The position numbers were made by a program, and so were the translations under genes. 64,000 nt of DNA from Arthrobacter hankyongi. Lineage in GTDB: Bacteria > Actinomycetota > Actinomycetes > Actinomycetales > Micrococcaceae. Within the stretch, counting starts at the first letter, position 1. Every line of letters begins with the position of its first letter. The stretch covers positions 62,001 to 126,000 of the forward strand of contig NZ_JAKLTQ010000006.1 in NCBI RefSeq assembly GCF_022012395.1, written 5' to 3'. The notes beneath the pieces were generated by a model. That model saw only the letters and a program-made list of their open reading frames with translations, made no database searches and was not told the DNA's origin. Of this stretch, positions 34,432 through 44,796 are shown one piece after another.

Positions 34432-35661
34432 TCAGCGGCGGTGGCGGTGGCGGTACTTCAGGTAGCCGAAGAAGGCCAGGTCGCCGGCGGCCTGGATGGT
34501 CAGCGTCACGGCCCCGGCACGCAGCAATCCTGCGGTGCCGGCCGGGCGCCGGATGGCCGAACGGTACAGCGCTGCGGCGGCGGCACCGGCCACGGCAGCG
34601 CTGCCGGCCAGCAGGCTCGGCCGGGCCAGCACGGCGCGGTGCCAAGCGGCAACCGGCGAACCGCCGCTGGCCGGCGTGGACATCAGTTCCAGGATGGCCC
34701 TGCCCAGCGGCACCTGGGGCAGGCAGGTCATGTTCGCCACCGCCTGCGGCTCCACGCTGCCCTCGGCCAGCTGGCCGGCCAGTTCGGGAAGTCCAAGCAG
34801 ACGTGCGGCCTCAACCAGGACGGAAGGCCCGTCCTGCTCGCTGAACAGTTCCTGGAGCCTGGCCACGGCAGCCGGCGCCAGGCCCAGCGAGGCGGCCAGC
34901 CGCCCGGTGTCCGGGCTGCCCGGCCGGACCAGCCGTCCGAGCAGGCGCAGCGATGAGGCGGAGGCACGCGAGGTGGAAGGGAACGGCTTGGCCGGCGGCT
35001 CCCAGGCGTGCCAAAAACTGATCGCCGGGTCCTTCCGGCTGCCGGGTAGCCATGCCTCCAGGGCGCGGAACCCATCCAGGTTCATCAGCGCGACCATCGG
35101 TTTGGCTTCGACCGGCCAGTTGTACAGCCCCGGTGCCGCCTCGCCCCGGATCAGCGCCAGCGACCGGCCGTCCGGGGTCGCGCCGTCGAGCACATGCAGG
35201 TCCACGTGGTTCAGGGCGCCGAACAGCGCCAGGTCCGCCTCACGGAACCTGCCGACCAGGACCGTGCGCAGGGACGAATCGTCGACTTCATCTTCCGGCG
35301 GTTCGGGCAATTCCGGTTCGTTTTCTAGCTCCAGTGCTGCATCGGCTGCGGGAGCCTCGAAGTCGAAATCGTCCAGTTCGACCGCGGCCCCCAAAGCCAG
35401 GGCCAGCCCTTGGGCCGCCATGCGGTAGTCCGGACCCGGAACGGCCTCCCCCGCGGCGTCCAGCACAGCCACCCGGCCCGCGGGATCCCGGGCGAGGATC
35501 ACCCCCACCACCGTCTGTCCGGCCCGCGGACTGCCGCCGGCGAAGGCTCCGACCAGCGACCGGTCCGCCAGTTCCCGCACCAACGCGGTGACACCGGCCT
35601 CGTCCAGCGGCCACGGCCACCACAATTGACCGTCGATCGACTCCCAGGCGGATTCACTCAT
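34432..35661 (-). CDS. protein of unknown function with C-terminal membrane segments
   Basis: 409 residues; I do not recognise the family. It begins MSESAWESIDGQLWWPWPLDEAG. A Glu/Asp/Pro-rich linker (~100-135, ELENEPELPEPPEDEVDD) separates an N-terminal domain from a middle domain. The C-terminal ~65 residues contain two hydrophobic stretches (LLAGSAAVAGAAAAALY and LLRAGAVTLTIQAAGDLAFFGYL) and a basic end KYRHRHRR, so it may be membrane-anchored at its C-terminus. GC and codon use look native. It may be co-transcribed with its neighbours. Confidence 0.55.
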   Translation of the reverse strand: MSESAWESIDGQLWWPWPLDEAGVTALVRELADRSLVGAFAGGSPRAGQTVVGVILARDPAGRVAVLDAAGEAVPGPDYRMAAQGLALALGAAVELDDFDFEAPAADAALELENEPELPEPPEDEVDDSSLRTVLVGRFREADLALFGALNHVDLHVLDGATPDGRSLALIRGEAAPGLYNWPVEAKPMVALMNLDGFRALEAWLPGSRKDPAISFWHAWEPPAKPFPSTSRASASSLRLLGRLVRPGSPDTGRLAASLGLAPAAVARLQELFSEQDGPSVLVEAARLLGLPELAGQLAEGSVEPQAVANMTCLPQVPLGRAILELMSTPASGGSPVAAWHRAVLARPSLLAGSAAVAGAAAAALYRSAIRRPAGTAGLLRAGAVTLTIQAAGDLAFFGYLKYRHRHRR

Positions 35662-35747
35662 GGCTCAACGCTATCGTTCCCCGCCGTTCCCCGCACGACC
35701 TTCGCAGCTTCCCCACAAGCTCCGCGCGCGGGAACCCTGCCGCCCGC

Positions 35748-36479
35748 TTAGCGCGGGGCTCCCGGGAGGCCCGATTGTCCGGAACCCGAACGGAGGAACG
35801 CAGTCAACAGCGCCCTGCCCTCGGCCGTATCCTGCGGCCGGTGATTGCCGCCGGCCTGGCGATGGACGGCCCCGGTGCTGACCAGGTAGTCAGCGACTTC
35901 CTCGTACAGCGGCTCCCAGCCGCCGGTGACCACCAGCGTGGGCAGGCCGGGCACGATATGCAGCGGCGCCTCCCAGGGCGGGGCTTGCAGCCTGAGCCGC
36001 CGGGCCGCGGTCCGGTCCGAGTCCGTCAGCGGCGGCGCGGCGTCCACCCCGGCAAGGCGGAAGAACTCGCGGGCGAATTGTTCGTCGTCGAGCCCTTCCC
36101 GGGCCGCGAACAGCGGCCCGCGGCGTTCCAGGTACGCGCTGGTCACCGGCAGGTCGACGGTCAGGGACAGGCAGGCCGGCTCGAACAGGGTCAGGGTCCT
36201 GACCAGGTCGGGCCGCTCGACCGCGGCCATCATCGCCGCCACGGCGCCTTCAGCGTGCGCCACCACGTGTCCGCCGCTGCCCAGGTTCTCCAGCACGATG
36301 CGCATATCCACGGCGAAATCCGTGGGTTCCGGCTCGGCATTCGGCGCGAATCCGTGACGGCGGACGAAGAGGCAGTCGTATTCCAGCGCCAGTCCGTGCA
36401 GGTTCGTCCACGCCGCGGCACCGGGCACGCCGGCACCGTGAACGAAGACCATCCGTTCCGGCGAGCTGTGCAGGCGCAT
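35748..36479 (-). CDS. alpha/beta-hydrolase fold protein lacking the nucleophile serine
   Basis: 243 residues with alpha/beta-hydrolase layout: VFVHGAGVPG oxyanion region, MRIVLENLGSGGHVVAHAEGAVAAMM nucleophile-elbow region, and late GNHRPQD with the catalytic His. At the elbow the usual G/A-H-S-x-G reads A-H-A-E-G: residue 76 is Ala (GCT) where Ser is expected. GGWEPLYEEV may hold the acid. It may therefore be a non-catalytic binding protein or use another residue. It starts with ATG at 36479, 50 nt after the ffh stop on the same strand. Confidence 0.7.
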   Translation of the reverse strand: MRLHSSPERMVFVHGAGVPGAAAWTNLHGLALEYDCLFVRRHGFAPNAEPEPTDFAVDMRIVLENLGSGGHVVAHAEGAVAAMMAAVERPDLVRTLTLFEPACLSLTVDLPVTSAYLERRGPLFAAREGLDDEQFAREFFRLAGVDAAPPLTDSDRTAARRLRLQAPPWEAPLHIVPGLPTLVVTGGWEPLYEEVADYLVSTGAVHRQAGGNHRPQDTAEGRALLTAFLRSGSGQSGLPGAPR

Positions 36480-36529
36480 AAGTGAATTCCCCGGGCGGCG
36501 GCCGCCCCTCAGTCCGTCCTCGTGCAGCC

Positions 36530-38113
36530 TTACTTGCCGAGGAACTTATCGAAGCCCTTGGGCAGGTTCAGCGCCGACGGATCGAATTCCTGCTCGCCGG
36601 CGCCGAACGCGGCCCCGGTGGGCAGGGCCTTGGCGGCGTTGGCCTGCCGGGCCTCCGCGGCGGCAAGTTCCTGGGCGGCCTTGGCCGGGTTGCCGGAGCG
36701 GGCCTTCTTCTTGCCCTTGGCCGCCTGCTGCTTCTTGCGGGCGCCGCCGAAGCCGCCGGGACCGGCCATGCCCGGCATACCGGGGATCCCGCCGCCCTGG
36801 GCCATCTTCTTCATCATCTTCTGGGCCTGGCCGAACCGCTCGAGCAGGGCATTGACTTCGGAGACATGCACACCCGAACCGCGGGCAATGCGGGCACGCC
36901 GGGAGCCGTTGATGATCTTCGGCGCAAGCCGCTCGTGCGGGGTCATCGAGCGGACAATCGCCTCTACCCGGTCGATCTCACGCTCGTCGAAATTCTCCAG
37001 CTGCTCACGCATGCCGGCGGCGCCCGGCATCATCATCAGCAGCTTCTTCATCGAGCCCATGTTGCGGATCTGCTGCATCTGGGCGAGGAAGTCCTCGAGG
37101 GTGAAGTCCTCCTGGTCGACGAATTTCTTCGCCATCCGGGCGGCTTCGTCTTTGTCCCAGGTCTTTTCCGCCTGCTCGATCAGAGTCAGGATGTCGCCCA
37201 TGTCCAGGATGCGGTTGGCCATCCGGTCCGGGTGGAAGATCTCGAAATCGTCCAGGCTCTCGCCAGTGGAGGCGAACATCACCGGCTTGCCGGTCACCGA
37301 CGCGACCGACAGCGCGGCACCGCCGCGCGCATCGCCGTCGAGCTTGGACAGCACGACGCCGGTGAAATCCACGCCTTCATGGAACGCCTGCGCGGTATTC
37401 ACCGCGTCCTGGCCGATCATCGCGTCGATGACGAACAGGACTTCATCCGGATTGACCGCAGCGCGGATGTCCGCAGCCTGCTGCATCATCTCGGCGTCGA
37501 TGCCCAGCCGGCCGGCGGTGTCCACGATAACGACGTCGTGGAGCTTGGCGCGTGCCTCCGCCACGCCGTCGCGGGCGACGGCGACCGGGTCACCCGTGGC
37601 GGCCTCGAACTCGGACTGCACGCCCGGATGCGGGGCGAAGACAGGCACACCGGCGCGCTGGCCGTTGACCTGCAGCTGGGTGACGGCGTTGGGGCGCTGA
37701 AGGTCGGCAGCCACCAGCAGCGGGCTGTGGCCCTGGCCCTTGAGCCATTTGGCCAGCTTGCCACCCAGGGTGGTCTTGCCGGCGCCCTGCAGGCCCGCGA
37801 GCATGATGACCGTCGGCGGATTCTTGGCCAGGCGGATGCGCCGTGTCTCCCCGCCGAGGATCCGGACCAGCTCGTCGTTGACGATCTTGACGACCTGCTG
37901 GGCCGGGTTCAGCGCCGCGGAAACTTCCTCGCTGAGCGCGCGCTCCTTGACATGGGCGGTAAACTCCCGCACCACCGGCACGGCCACGTCCGCATCCAGG
38001 AGGGCACGGCGGATCTCGCGGACGGTAGCGTCGACGTCGGCCTCGGAAAGGCGTCCCTTGCCGCGCAGATTCTTGAAGGTTGAGGTCAACCGGTCGGAGA
38101 GTGAATTGAACAC
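36530..38113 (-). CDS. ffh: signal recognition particle protein Ffh
   Basis: 527 residues from GTG at 38113 (VFNSLSDRLTSTFKNLRGKG). N domain ~1-85; G domain with GLQGAGKTTLGGKLA, DTAGRLGIDAEMM, TKLDGDARGGAAL-like (SKLDGDARGG) and GESLDDFEIF; M domain from ~300 with Met-rich MQQIRNMGSMKKLLMMMPGA and the RNA-binding GSGVHVSEVN. A Gly/Met-rich tail is longer than in E. coli. It binds signal sequences with 4.5S RNA and hands ribosomes to FtsY, encoded at 43.0 kb. Confidence 0.96.
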   Translation of the reverse strand: MFNSLSDRLTSTFKNLRGKGRLSEADVDATVREIRRALLDADVAVPVVREFTAHVKERALSEEVSAALNPAQQVVKIVNDELVRILGGETRRIRLAKNPPTVIMLAGLQGAGKTTLGGKLAKWLKGQGHSPLLVAADLQRPNAVTQLQVNGQRAGVPVFAPHPGVQSEFEAATGDPVAVARDGVAEARAKLHDVVIVDTAGRLGIDAEMMQQAADIRAAVNPDEVLFVIDAMIGQDAVNTAQAFHEGVDFTGVVLSKLDGDARGGAALSVASVTGKPVMFASTGESLDDFEIFHPDRMANRILDMGDILTLIEQAEKTWDKDEAARMAKKFVDQEDFTLEDFLAQMQQIRNMGSMKKLLMMMPGAAGMREQLENFDEREIDRVEAIVRSMTPHERLAPKIINGSRRARIARGSGVHVSEVNALLERFGQAQKMMKKMAQGGGIPGMPGMAGPGGFGGARKKQQAAKGKKKARSGNPAKAAQELAAAEARQANAAKALPTGAAFGAGEQEFDPSALNLPKGFDKFLGK

Positions 38114-38245
38114 GCGCCGTGCTTCTTTCGTCGATCGAGGACTACTTACCCGGGCTGAGCCGGAGTTCAACTACCTAGGGTATCAACTGCCGGTAGCCAG
38201 TTTGTCTACTACCACTAGTCATTCCCTGCCGGCGCCGCCCGTGGC

Positions 38246-39724
38246 ATGGTGGGAGCTGTGGCAACAGAATCGACAACTGCGCCGGCTCCGGCCCCATCGG
38301 CTTCGGACAGCCCGCCGGAACGCATCCGCACCCTGCTCATCCTGGGCGCCTCCGGGGACTTGACCGGCCGGCTGCTGCTGCCGGGCCTTGGCAAGCTGCT
38401 GGCCCAGGGGCACATCGCCGGGCTGCGGCTGGTAGGCGCCGGATCGGACGATTGGAACGACCAGCAGTGGCGCGACCGGGTGGCCGGCGCTTTCAAGGAT
38501 TGTCCGCTGCCCGGCAAGGACGAGGGGGCACGGCAGCTGCAGTTGGTCCAGGAGCAGACGGACTACCGAACGCTCGATGTCACCGCCGCAGGGGCCCTGG
38601 CCGGCCTGATCGCCTCGTTGGAAGGTCCCGTTGCGGTGTTCTTCGCACTGCCGCCGGCGGTGAGCCAGAAGGCCTGCGAGGTGCTCCAGCCTGCCGACGT
38701 CCCGCAGGGCACCCGCCTGGTCCTGGAGAAGCCGTTCGGCACCAGCCTGGAGTCCGCGAAATCGCTGAACAAGACCCTGCTGCGCCTGGTGCCGGAGGAA
38801 AACATCCACCGGGTGGACCATTTCCTGGGCAAGGCCACGGTCTTCAACATCCTCGGCCTGCGCTTCGCCAACCGGCTGCTCGAGCCGCTCTTCAACCACC
38901 AGCATGTGGCCAAGGTGGAAGTCTTCTACGACGAGTCGCTGGCCTTGGAAGGCCGCGCCCACTACTACGACCATGCCGGGGCGCTGCGGGACATGATCCA
39001 GAGCCACCTGATGCAGGTCATGGCGCTGCTTGCCCTCGATGCCCCGGCGACGCTGGGCGAACGGGACCTGCGGGACCGCATCGGCAGCACCCTGCGGGCG
39101 GCCTCGGTGGATCCGGACTATGTCCGCAGCACCCGGCGGGCCCGGTACACCGCTGGTGAGATCGCTGGCCGGAAGATTCCCGACTACACGGCGGAGCCCG
39201 GCGTCGACCCGGCCCGCGGCACCGAAACACTGGCCGAAATCGAGGTCTCCATTAACAACGAGCGCTGGGCCGGGGTGCCGTTCATCCTGCGCTCGGGCAA
39301 GGCGCTGGAAAGGCCGCAGAAGGAGGCGATCGTCACTTTCAAGCCGGTCAACCATCTGCCCACCGGGTTTACCGGTGAGGAGGAGCCGACCCGGCTGCGG
39401 ATCGGTTTCGGGCCGGAAACCCTGCGCCTGGAGGTCGAGGTCAACGGGCCCGGGGACATCTTCACCCTGGAACGGACGGTCCTGGAGGCCGACCTGTACT
39501 CGGCGGACCTGCTCCCCTACGGCGAAGTCCTGGAGGGCGTGCTGTCCGGGGACCCGCTGCTGTCGGTCCGCGGCGACATCGCGGAGGACTGCTGGCAGAT
39601 CGTGGAGCCGGTGCTCAGGGCCTGGGCCGCCAACCAGGTACCGCTGGAGGAATACCCCGCAGGGTCGCAGGGGCCGGTCGGCTGGGAAACCTCCCGGGGG
39701 GATGCCCCGCTGGGCCGGGATTAA
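38246..39724 (+). CDS. zwf: glucose-6-phosphate dehydrogenase family protein
   Basis: 492 residues; GTG at 38258 is an alternative start. NADP-binding motif LGASGDLTGRLLLPGL, substrate motif LEKPFG and the active-site block HRVDHFLGKATVFN are intact, so oxidation of glucose 6-phosphate is likely. An Ala/Pro/Ser-rich N-terminal leader of ~20 residues precedes the domain. It is not next to opcA, tal or tkt, which suggests a second G6PDH rather than the main pathway gene. It sits between ffh and glnB, where related genomes often have glnD. Confidence 0.85.
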   Translation: MVGAVATESTTAPAPAPSASDSPPERIRTLLILGASGDLTGRLLLPGLGKLLAQGHIAGLRLVGAGSDDWNDQQWRDRVAGAFKDCPLPGKDEGARQLQLVQEQTDYRTLDVTAAGALAGLIASLEGPVAVFFALPPAVSQKACEVLQPADVPQGTRLVLEKPFGTSLESAKSLNKTLLRLVPEENIHRVDHFLGKATVFNILGLRFANRLLEPLFNHQHVAKVEVFYDESLALEGRAHYYDHAGALRDMIQSHLMQVMALLALDAPATLGERDLRDRIGSTLRAASVDPDYVRSTRRARYTAGEIAGRKIPDYTAEPGVDPARGTETLAEIEVSINNERWAGVPFILRSGKALERPQKEAIVTFKPVNHLPTGFTGEEEPTRLRIGFGPETLRLEVEVNGPGDIFTLERTVLEADLYSADLLPYGEVLEGVLSGDPLLSVRGDIAEDCWQIVEPVLRAWAANQVPLEEYPAGSQGPVGWETSRGDAPLGRD

Positions 39725-39743
39725 TGCCCCCGGAAAAGGGGAA

Positions 39744-39778
39744 GGGCGGGCCCCGGTCTGTCTGACCGGAACCCGCCC
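39744..39778. terminator. bidirectional hairpin between zwf and glnB
   Basis: GGGCGGG (39744-39750) pairs with CCCGCCC (39772-39778), and CCGGTC with GACCGG inside, around a TGTCT loop, with a CC/AA internal mismatch. It lies between convergent genes, 19 nt after the zwf stop. No U-tract. Confidence 0.6.
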
Positions 39779-39824
39779 TGTCCTACCAACTGTGCATCTG
39801 ACGGCAGTCGGCGGAGGTGTGGGG

Positions 39825-41458
<1,634 letters not shown>

Positions 41459-41518
41459 CTTCACGTCCTCTCGTCGAAGGCGGGTCATTCCCGCCACAAA
41501 CAACAGTGCTGCCGCCGT

Positions 41519-41556
41519 GTTACCACCGGGCCGGTGGCAGGTTTCCGCTCTGTTAC
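41519..41556 (-). promoter_or_regulatory. GlnR-type nitrogen-control site upstream of amtB-glnB
   Basis: On the minus strand GTAAC (41556-41552), N6, GAAAC (41545-41541) matches the actinobacterial GlnR box GTnAC-N6-GAAAC exactly. A further GTAAC (41523-41519) lies at the fourth 11-bp step, on the same helical face. The third step is replaced by a perfect palindrome CCACCGG-G-CCGGTGG (41523-41537). The site ends 60 nt before the amtB start, a sensible place for an activator. Confidence 0.6.
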
Positions 41557-41676
41557 AAGCCAGCCGGGTTTGTAAAAAGGACATGAAGGCGGTAGGTCGG
41601 CCAGGTTTCGTCCCGAACCAGCGCCTCCCCGTTCGCCGCTTGCCCCGCAGCTCAGCATGGGGCAGGTGGCGAACGC

Positions 41677-41682
41677 TAGGCT
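41677..41682 (+). promoter_or_regulatory. putative -10 element for a leaderless MFS transcript
   Basis: TAGGCT, a common actinobacterial -10 variant, lies 7 nt before the ATG at 41690. There is no Shine-Dalgarno there (GGGACTC only), so transcription probably starts at or next to the start codon. No clear -35. Confidence 0.35.
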
Positions 41683-41689
41683 GGGACTC

Positions 41690-42955
41690 ATGCCCCTTTC
41701 CCGTCTTGCGCGCAGCGCCTCGGGCCGTCCCGCGTCCGGACCGCGCATCCCGCTCCCCCACGACATCAAGGTGCTGCTGGCCGCCGCATTCGTGATTGCC
41801 CTGGGGTACGGACTGGTGGCCCCCGCGCTGCCCCAGTTCGCGGCAAGTTTCGACGTCGGCGTGGCGGCGGCGTCCGTCATCGTCAGCGCCTTCGCGCTGG
41901 CCCGGCTGGTGTTCGCCCCGGCCAGCGGAAGCCTGGTGGCGCGGCTCGGGGAGCGCCGCGTGTACATTACCGGGCTCCTGGTGGTGGCACTGTCCACCGG
42001 CGCCTGCGCCTTCGCCCAGAGCTACTGGCAATTGCTGCTCTTCCGGGGGCTGGGCGGCATTGGTTCTACCATGTTCACCGTCTCCGCCACGACGCTGCTG
42101 GTCCGGCTGGCTCCGCCGGAGGGGCGCGGACGCGTGTCCAGTGCCTACGCGGGCACCTTCCTGATGGGCGGCATCCTGGGTCCGGTGGTCGGCGGCCTGC
42201 TGGCCGGCTGGGGGCTGCGTGTCCCGTTCCTGGTCTACGCCGCGGCGCTGGTGGTCGCCGCCGCCGTCGTCGCCGTGATGCTGCGCCAGCCGCGGCGTGC
42301 CGCGGACGACGGCGCGGCCCCGCCGCCGGCGCCGATGACCCTGCGCGAGGCGCTCGGGGACGGCACCTTCCGGGTGTCGATGGTCTCGGCCTTCACCAAC
42401 GGCTGGGCGACCTTTGGGGTCCGGATGTCGCTGATCCCGCTCTTCGCCGGCGCCGTGCTGCTGGCCGGACCCTCCACGGCAGGCCTGGCGCTGGCAGTGT
42501 TCGCCGTCGGCAATGCGGTGGCGCTGACCTTTTCCGGACGGCTCGCCGACACGCTGGGACGCAAACCAATGGTCATCACCGGGCTGCTGGTCACCGGACT
42601 GGCGCTGGGCGCCGTAGGGTTCACGGACAACGTGCCGCTGTTCGTCGCCTTCTCCGTGGTGGCCGGATTCGGCTCCGGCCTGCTCAACCCGTCCCAGCAG
42701 GCAGCGGTGGCGGACGTGATCGGCAACCAGCGCAACGGCGGCAAGGTGCTGGCCGGGTTCCAGATGGCCACCGATGCCGGCACCATCCTGGGTCCGATCC
42801 TGGCCGGCGCCCTCGCGGACCGATTCTCCTACGGCCTGGCCTTCGCGGTCACGGGCGCGATCTCGCTGGCCGCGGCGCTGGTCTGGCTGCTCTTCGGCCG
42901 CGAAACGCTGGTCCGCGGGTCCGTGCCGCAGCCGGAGGGCCCGTCCCGGCGATAG
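41690..42955 (+). CDS. MFS transporter, multidrug-efflux-like
   Basis: About 421 residues from ATG at 41690. Twelve membrane segments are visible. Family marks are LPQFAASFDVGVAAASVIVSAFALARLVFAP, the loop 2-3 motif GSLVARLGERRVYITG, and in the second half GRLADTLGRKPMVITG. The pattern is that of the drug:H+ antiporter-1 group (MFS_1, TetA/multidrug-like). Substrate unknown. It is divergent from amtB and convergent with ftsY. A longer in-frame start at 41657 lacks support. Confidence 0.85.
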   Translation: MPLSRLARSASGRPASGPRIPLPHDIKVLLAAAFVIALGYGLVAPALPQFAASFDVGVAAASVIVSAFALARLVFAPASGSLVARLGERRVYITGLLVVALSTGACAFAQSYWQLLLFRGLGGIGSTMFTVSATTLLVRLAPPEGRGRVSSAYAGTFLMGGILGPVVGGLLAGWGLRVPFLVYAAALVVAAAVVAVMLRQPRRAADDGAAPPPAPMTLREALGDGTFRVSMVSAFTNGWATFGVRMSLIPLFAGAVLLAGPSTAGLALAVFAVGNAVALTFSGRLADTLGRKPMVITGLLVTGLALGAVGFTDNVPLFVAFSVVAGFGSGLLNPSQQAAVADVIGNQRNGGKVLAGFQMATDAGTILGPILAGALADRFSYGLAFAVTGAISLAAALVWLLFGRETLVRGSVPQPEGPSRR

Positions 42956-42973
42956 CAGCGGCGGCGGGAACGG

Positions 42974-43010
42974 AAAATCCCTCCCGCGCCACCGACGCGG
43001 GAGGGATTTT
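42974..43010. terminator. bidirectional terminator between MFS gene and ftsY
   Basis: AAAATCCCTCCCGCG (42974-42988) and CGCGGGAGGGATTTT (42996-43010) form a perfect 15-bp stem with a 7-nt loop. The A/T ends give a short U-tract in both directions. Confidence 0.8.
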
Positions 43011-43030
43011 GAGTCATCTGAACGCAGACG

Positions 43031-44236
43031 CTAGTTCAGCAGCGCGTCCACGAAACCCTCGGCATCAAACGGGGCCAGGTCATCGGCGCCCTCGCCCAGG
43101 CCCACCAGCTTCACCGGCACACCCAGGCTGCGCTGGATGGCGACCACGATGCCGCCCTTGGCGGTACCGTCCAGCTTGGTCAGCACGATGCCGGTGATGT
43201 CCACCACCTCCGAGAAGACCTTGGCCTGGTTCAGCCCGTTCTGCCCGGTGGTCGCATCCAGCACCAGCAGCACCTCGTCCACCGTGGCCTGCTTCTCGAT
43301 CACGCGCTTGACCTTGCCGAGCTCGTCCATCAGGCCGACCTTGTTCTGGAGCCGGCCGGCGGTATCCACCATGACCACGTCGACTTCCTGATCGATGCCC
43401 GCCTTCACCGCTTCGAAGGCGACGGAGGCAGGATCGGCGCCGTCGACGTCGGACTTCACGGTGGGCACGCCCACGCGCTGGCCCCAGGTGGCCAGCTGCT
43501 CGGCCGCGGCTGCGCGGAAGGTGTCCGCCGCGCCCAGGAGCACGTCCTTGTCCTCGGCCACCAGGACGCGGGCCAACTTGCCCACCGTGGTGGTCTTGCC
43601 GACGCCGTTGACGCCGACCACCAGGACGATGGCTGGCCGGTCCGCGTGGCGGTCGACGGCCAGGCTGCGGTCCATCTGCGGATCCACGAGCTTGATCAGC
43701 TCCTCGCGCAGCATGGCCTTGACCTCGGCGGGATCCTGGCTGCCGGCAATCTTGACCCGGTCACGCAGCGCGTCCACCAGCTCGGTGGTCGGCTCCGGCC
43801 CCAGGTCGGCCAGCAGCAGGGTTTCCTCGATCTCGTCCCAGACATCCTCGTCGATCTTGTCCCGCGAGAGCAGCGCCAGCAGGCCTTTGCCCAAGGCGTT
43901 GTTGGACTTGACCAGCCGGGCGCGCAACCGGGCGAGCCTGCCCTCGACCGGGGCCGGGGTCTCCACCGGGACGGTCTCGATGCCGGTGAGGTCCTCGGCC
44001 ACCTCGGTGTCGGTCGGGGGCAGCTCCGTGCCGGGCACCGGCGGTGCGGGTGCCTCCTGCGGTGGAGCCTCGAGCGTGTCCGTGCCGCCGCCGGCCAGCG
44101 GCTGGTCGTTGGCGTCGCGGGAGGTGGTGTAGGTGCCGGGCGGGGTCCTGCGGCCCCTCAGCAGCAGGACGGCGACCGAACCGATCACTGCGATGGCTAT
44201 GACAGCATAGAGAATGATCAGGGTTACGTCGTTCAC
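43031..44236 (-). CDS. ftsY: signal recognition particle receptor FtsY
   Basis: 401 residues from GTG at 44236 ([19 protein letters not shown]). An N-terminal membrane segment (residues ~5-24) anchors the protein, as usual in actinobacteria, followed by a Pro/Glu-rich linker. The NG domain has [50 protein letters not shown] and [13 protein letters not shown]. It receives SRP-bound ribosomes for membrane insertion. It lies between smc (upstream in related genomes) and amtB. Confidence 0.95.
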   Translation of the reverse strand: MNDVTLIILYAVIAIAVIGSVAVLLLRGRRTPPGTYTTSRDANDQPLAGGGTDTLEAPPQEAPAPPVPGTELPPTDTEVAEDLTGIETVPVETPAPVEGRLARLRARLVKSNNALGKGLLALLSRDKIDEDVWDEIEETLLLADLGPEPTTELVDALRDRVKIAGSQDPAEVKAMLREELIKLVDPQMDRSLAVDRHADRPAIVLVVGVNGVGKTTTVGKLARVLVAEDKDVLLGAADTFRAAAAEQLATWGQRVGVPTVKSDVDGADPASVAFEAVKAGIDQEVDVVMVDTAGRLQNKVGLMDELGKVKRVIEKQATVDEVLLVLDATTGQNGLNQAKVFSEVVDITGIVLTKLDGTAKGGIVVAIQRSLGVPVKLVGLGEGADDLAPFDAEGFVDALLN

Positions 44237-44270
44237 AGACCCTAGCTTCTCACAGCCCCGCCGCTGACGG

Positions 44271-44504
44271 TCAGGCGCCGCCGCCGGTGCGTTCTCGCCG
44301 GCGCGCCTCCGCCATCTCCTTGAGGAAATCACGGTCTTCCGCGGACACCTCCAGCTGCCCGGGTCCGTTGCTGTTGCCACGCACCTCGTTGAGGGCGTTG
44401 ACCACCGACCGCGGCAGGATCACGGTACCGGGATTGTTGATTAACCACTCCCTGATGTCCGGATCCAGCTTGTCCCACGACTGTCCGATGGGTGCAGACT
44501 CCAT
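44271..44504 (-). CDS. small acidic/basic protein of unknown function
   Basis: 77 residues from ATG at 44504; AGGAGG lies 9 nt upstream, which selects this start over longer frames. The sequence (WDKLDPDIREWLINNPGTVILPRSVVNALNEV, then DRDFLKEMAEARRRER) looks like a compact helical protein. I do not recognise the family. It ends 34 nt before the ftsY start on the same strand, so both may be co-transcribed. Confidence 0.6.
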   Translation of the reverse strand: MESAPIGQSWDKLDPDIREWLINNPGTVILPRSVVNALNEVRGNSNGPGQLEVSAEDRDFLKEMAEARRRERTGGGA

Positions 44505-44625
44505 GATTGTCCCTCCTGGTTTGGACTTCCCCGCGCCCAATGTACGGCTCCGGCGTGAACGCCGAAATAATTTGTCCGGCAAGCGCCTTAGCCCGCGCTC
44601 CCTGTCACATCTTCGGCCCCGGACA

Positions 44626-44631
44626 TAAGAT
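44626..44631 (+). promoter_or_regulatory. putative -10 element for a leaderless small ORF
   Basis: TAAGAT (4 of 6 to consensus) lies 6 nt before the ATG at 44638. No ribosome site precedes that ATG. This is the geometry of a leaderless transcript. Confidence 0.35.
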
Positions 44632-44637
44632 TTGGCT

Positions 44638-44796
44638 ATGGTCCCGCCGGGTTTCGTGGCCATCGAGCGCAAGCACGACGTCGATGAAGGCACCTTTCCC
44701 ACCGGTGCCGTACGACTTGGCCCTTCAAATGCCGGTGCCGGACCGGCAATGCTAACCAAGCAGGAGTTGCCGGCCGCAGCCGGCGCAGCATCATGA
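44638..44796 (+). CDS. putative small ORF coupled to the amidotransferase gene
   Basis: 52 codons before a TGA that overlaps the next ATG as ATGA, the usual sign of translational coupling. The product begins VPPGFVAIERKHDVDEG; the ERKxDVDEG stretch recalls the start of CYTH-domain proteins (xIERKFDVDE), but only ~20 residues fit and the rest is Ala/Gly/Pro-rich. It could be a real small protein, a leader peptide, or the remnant of a CYTH/CHAD gene. Not recognised with certainty. Confidence 0.35.
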   Translation: MVPPGFVAIERKHDVDEGTFPTGAVRLGPSNAGAGPAMLTKQELPAAAGAAS

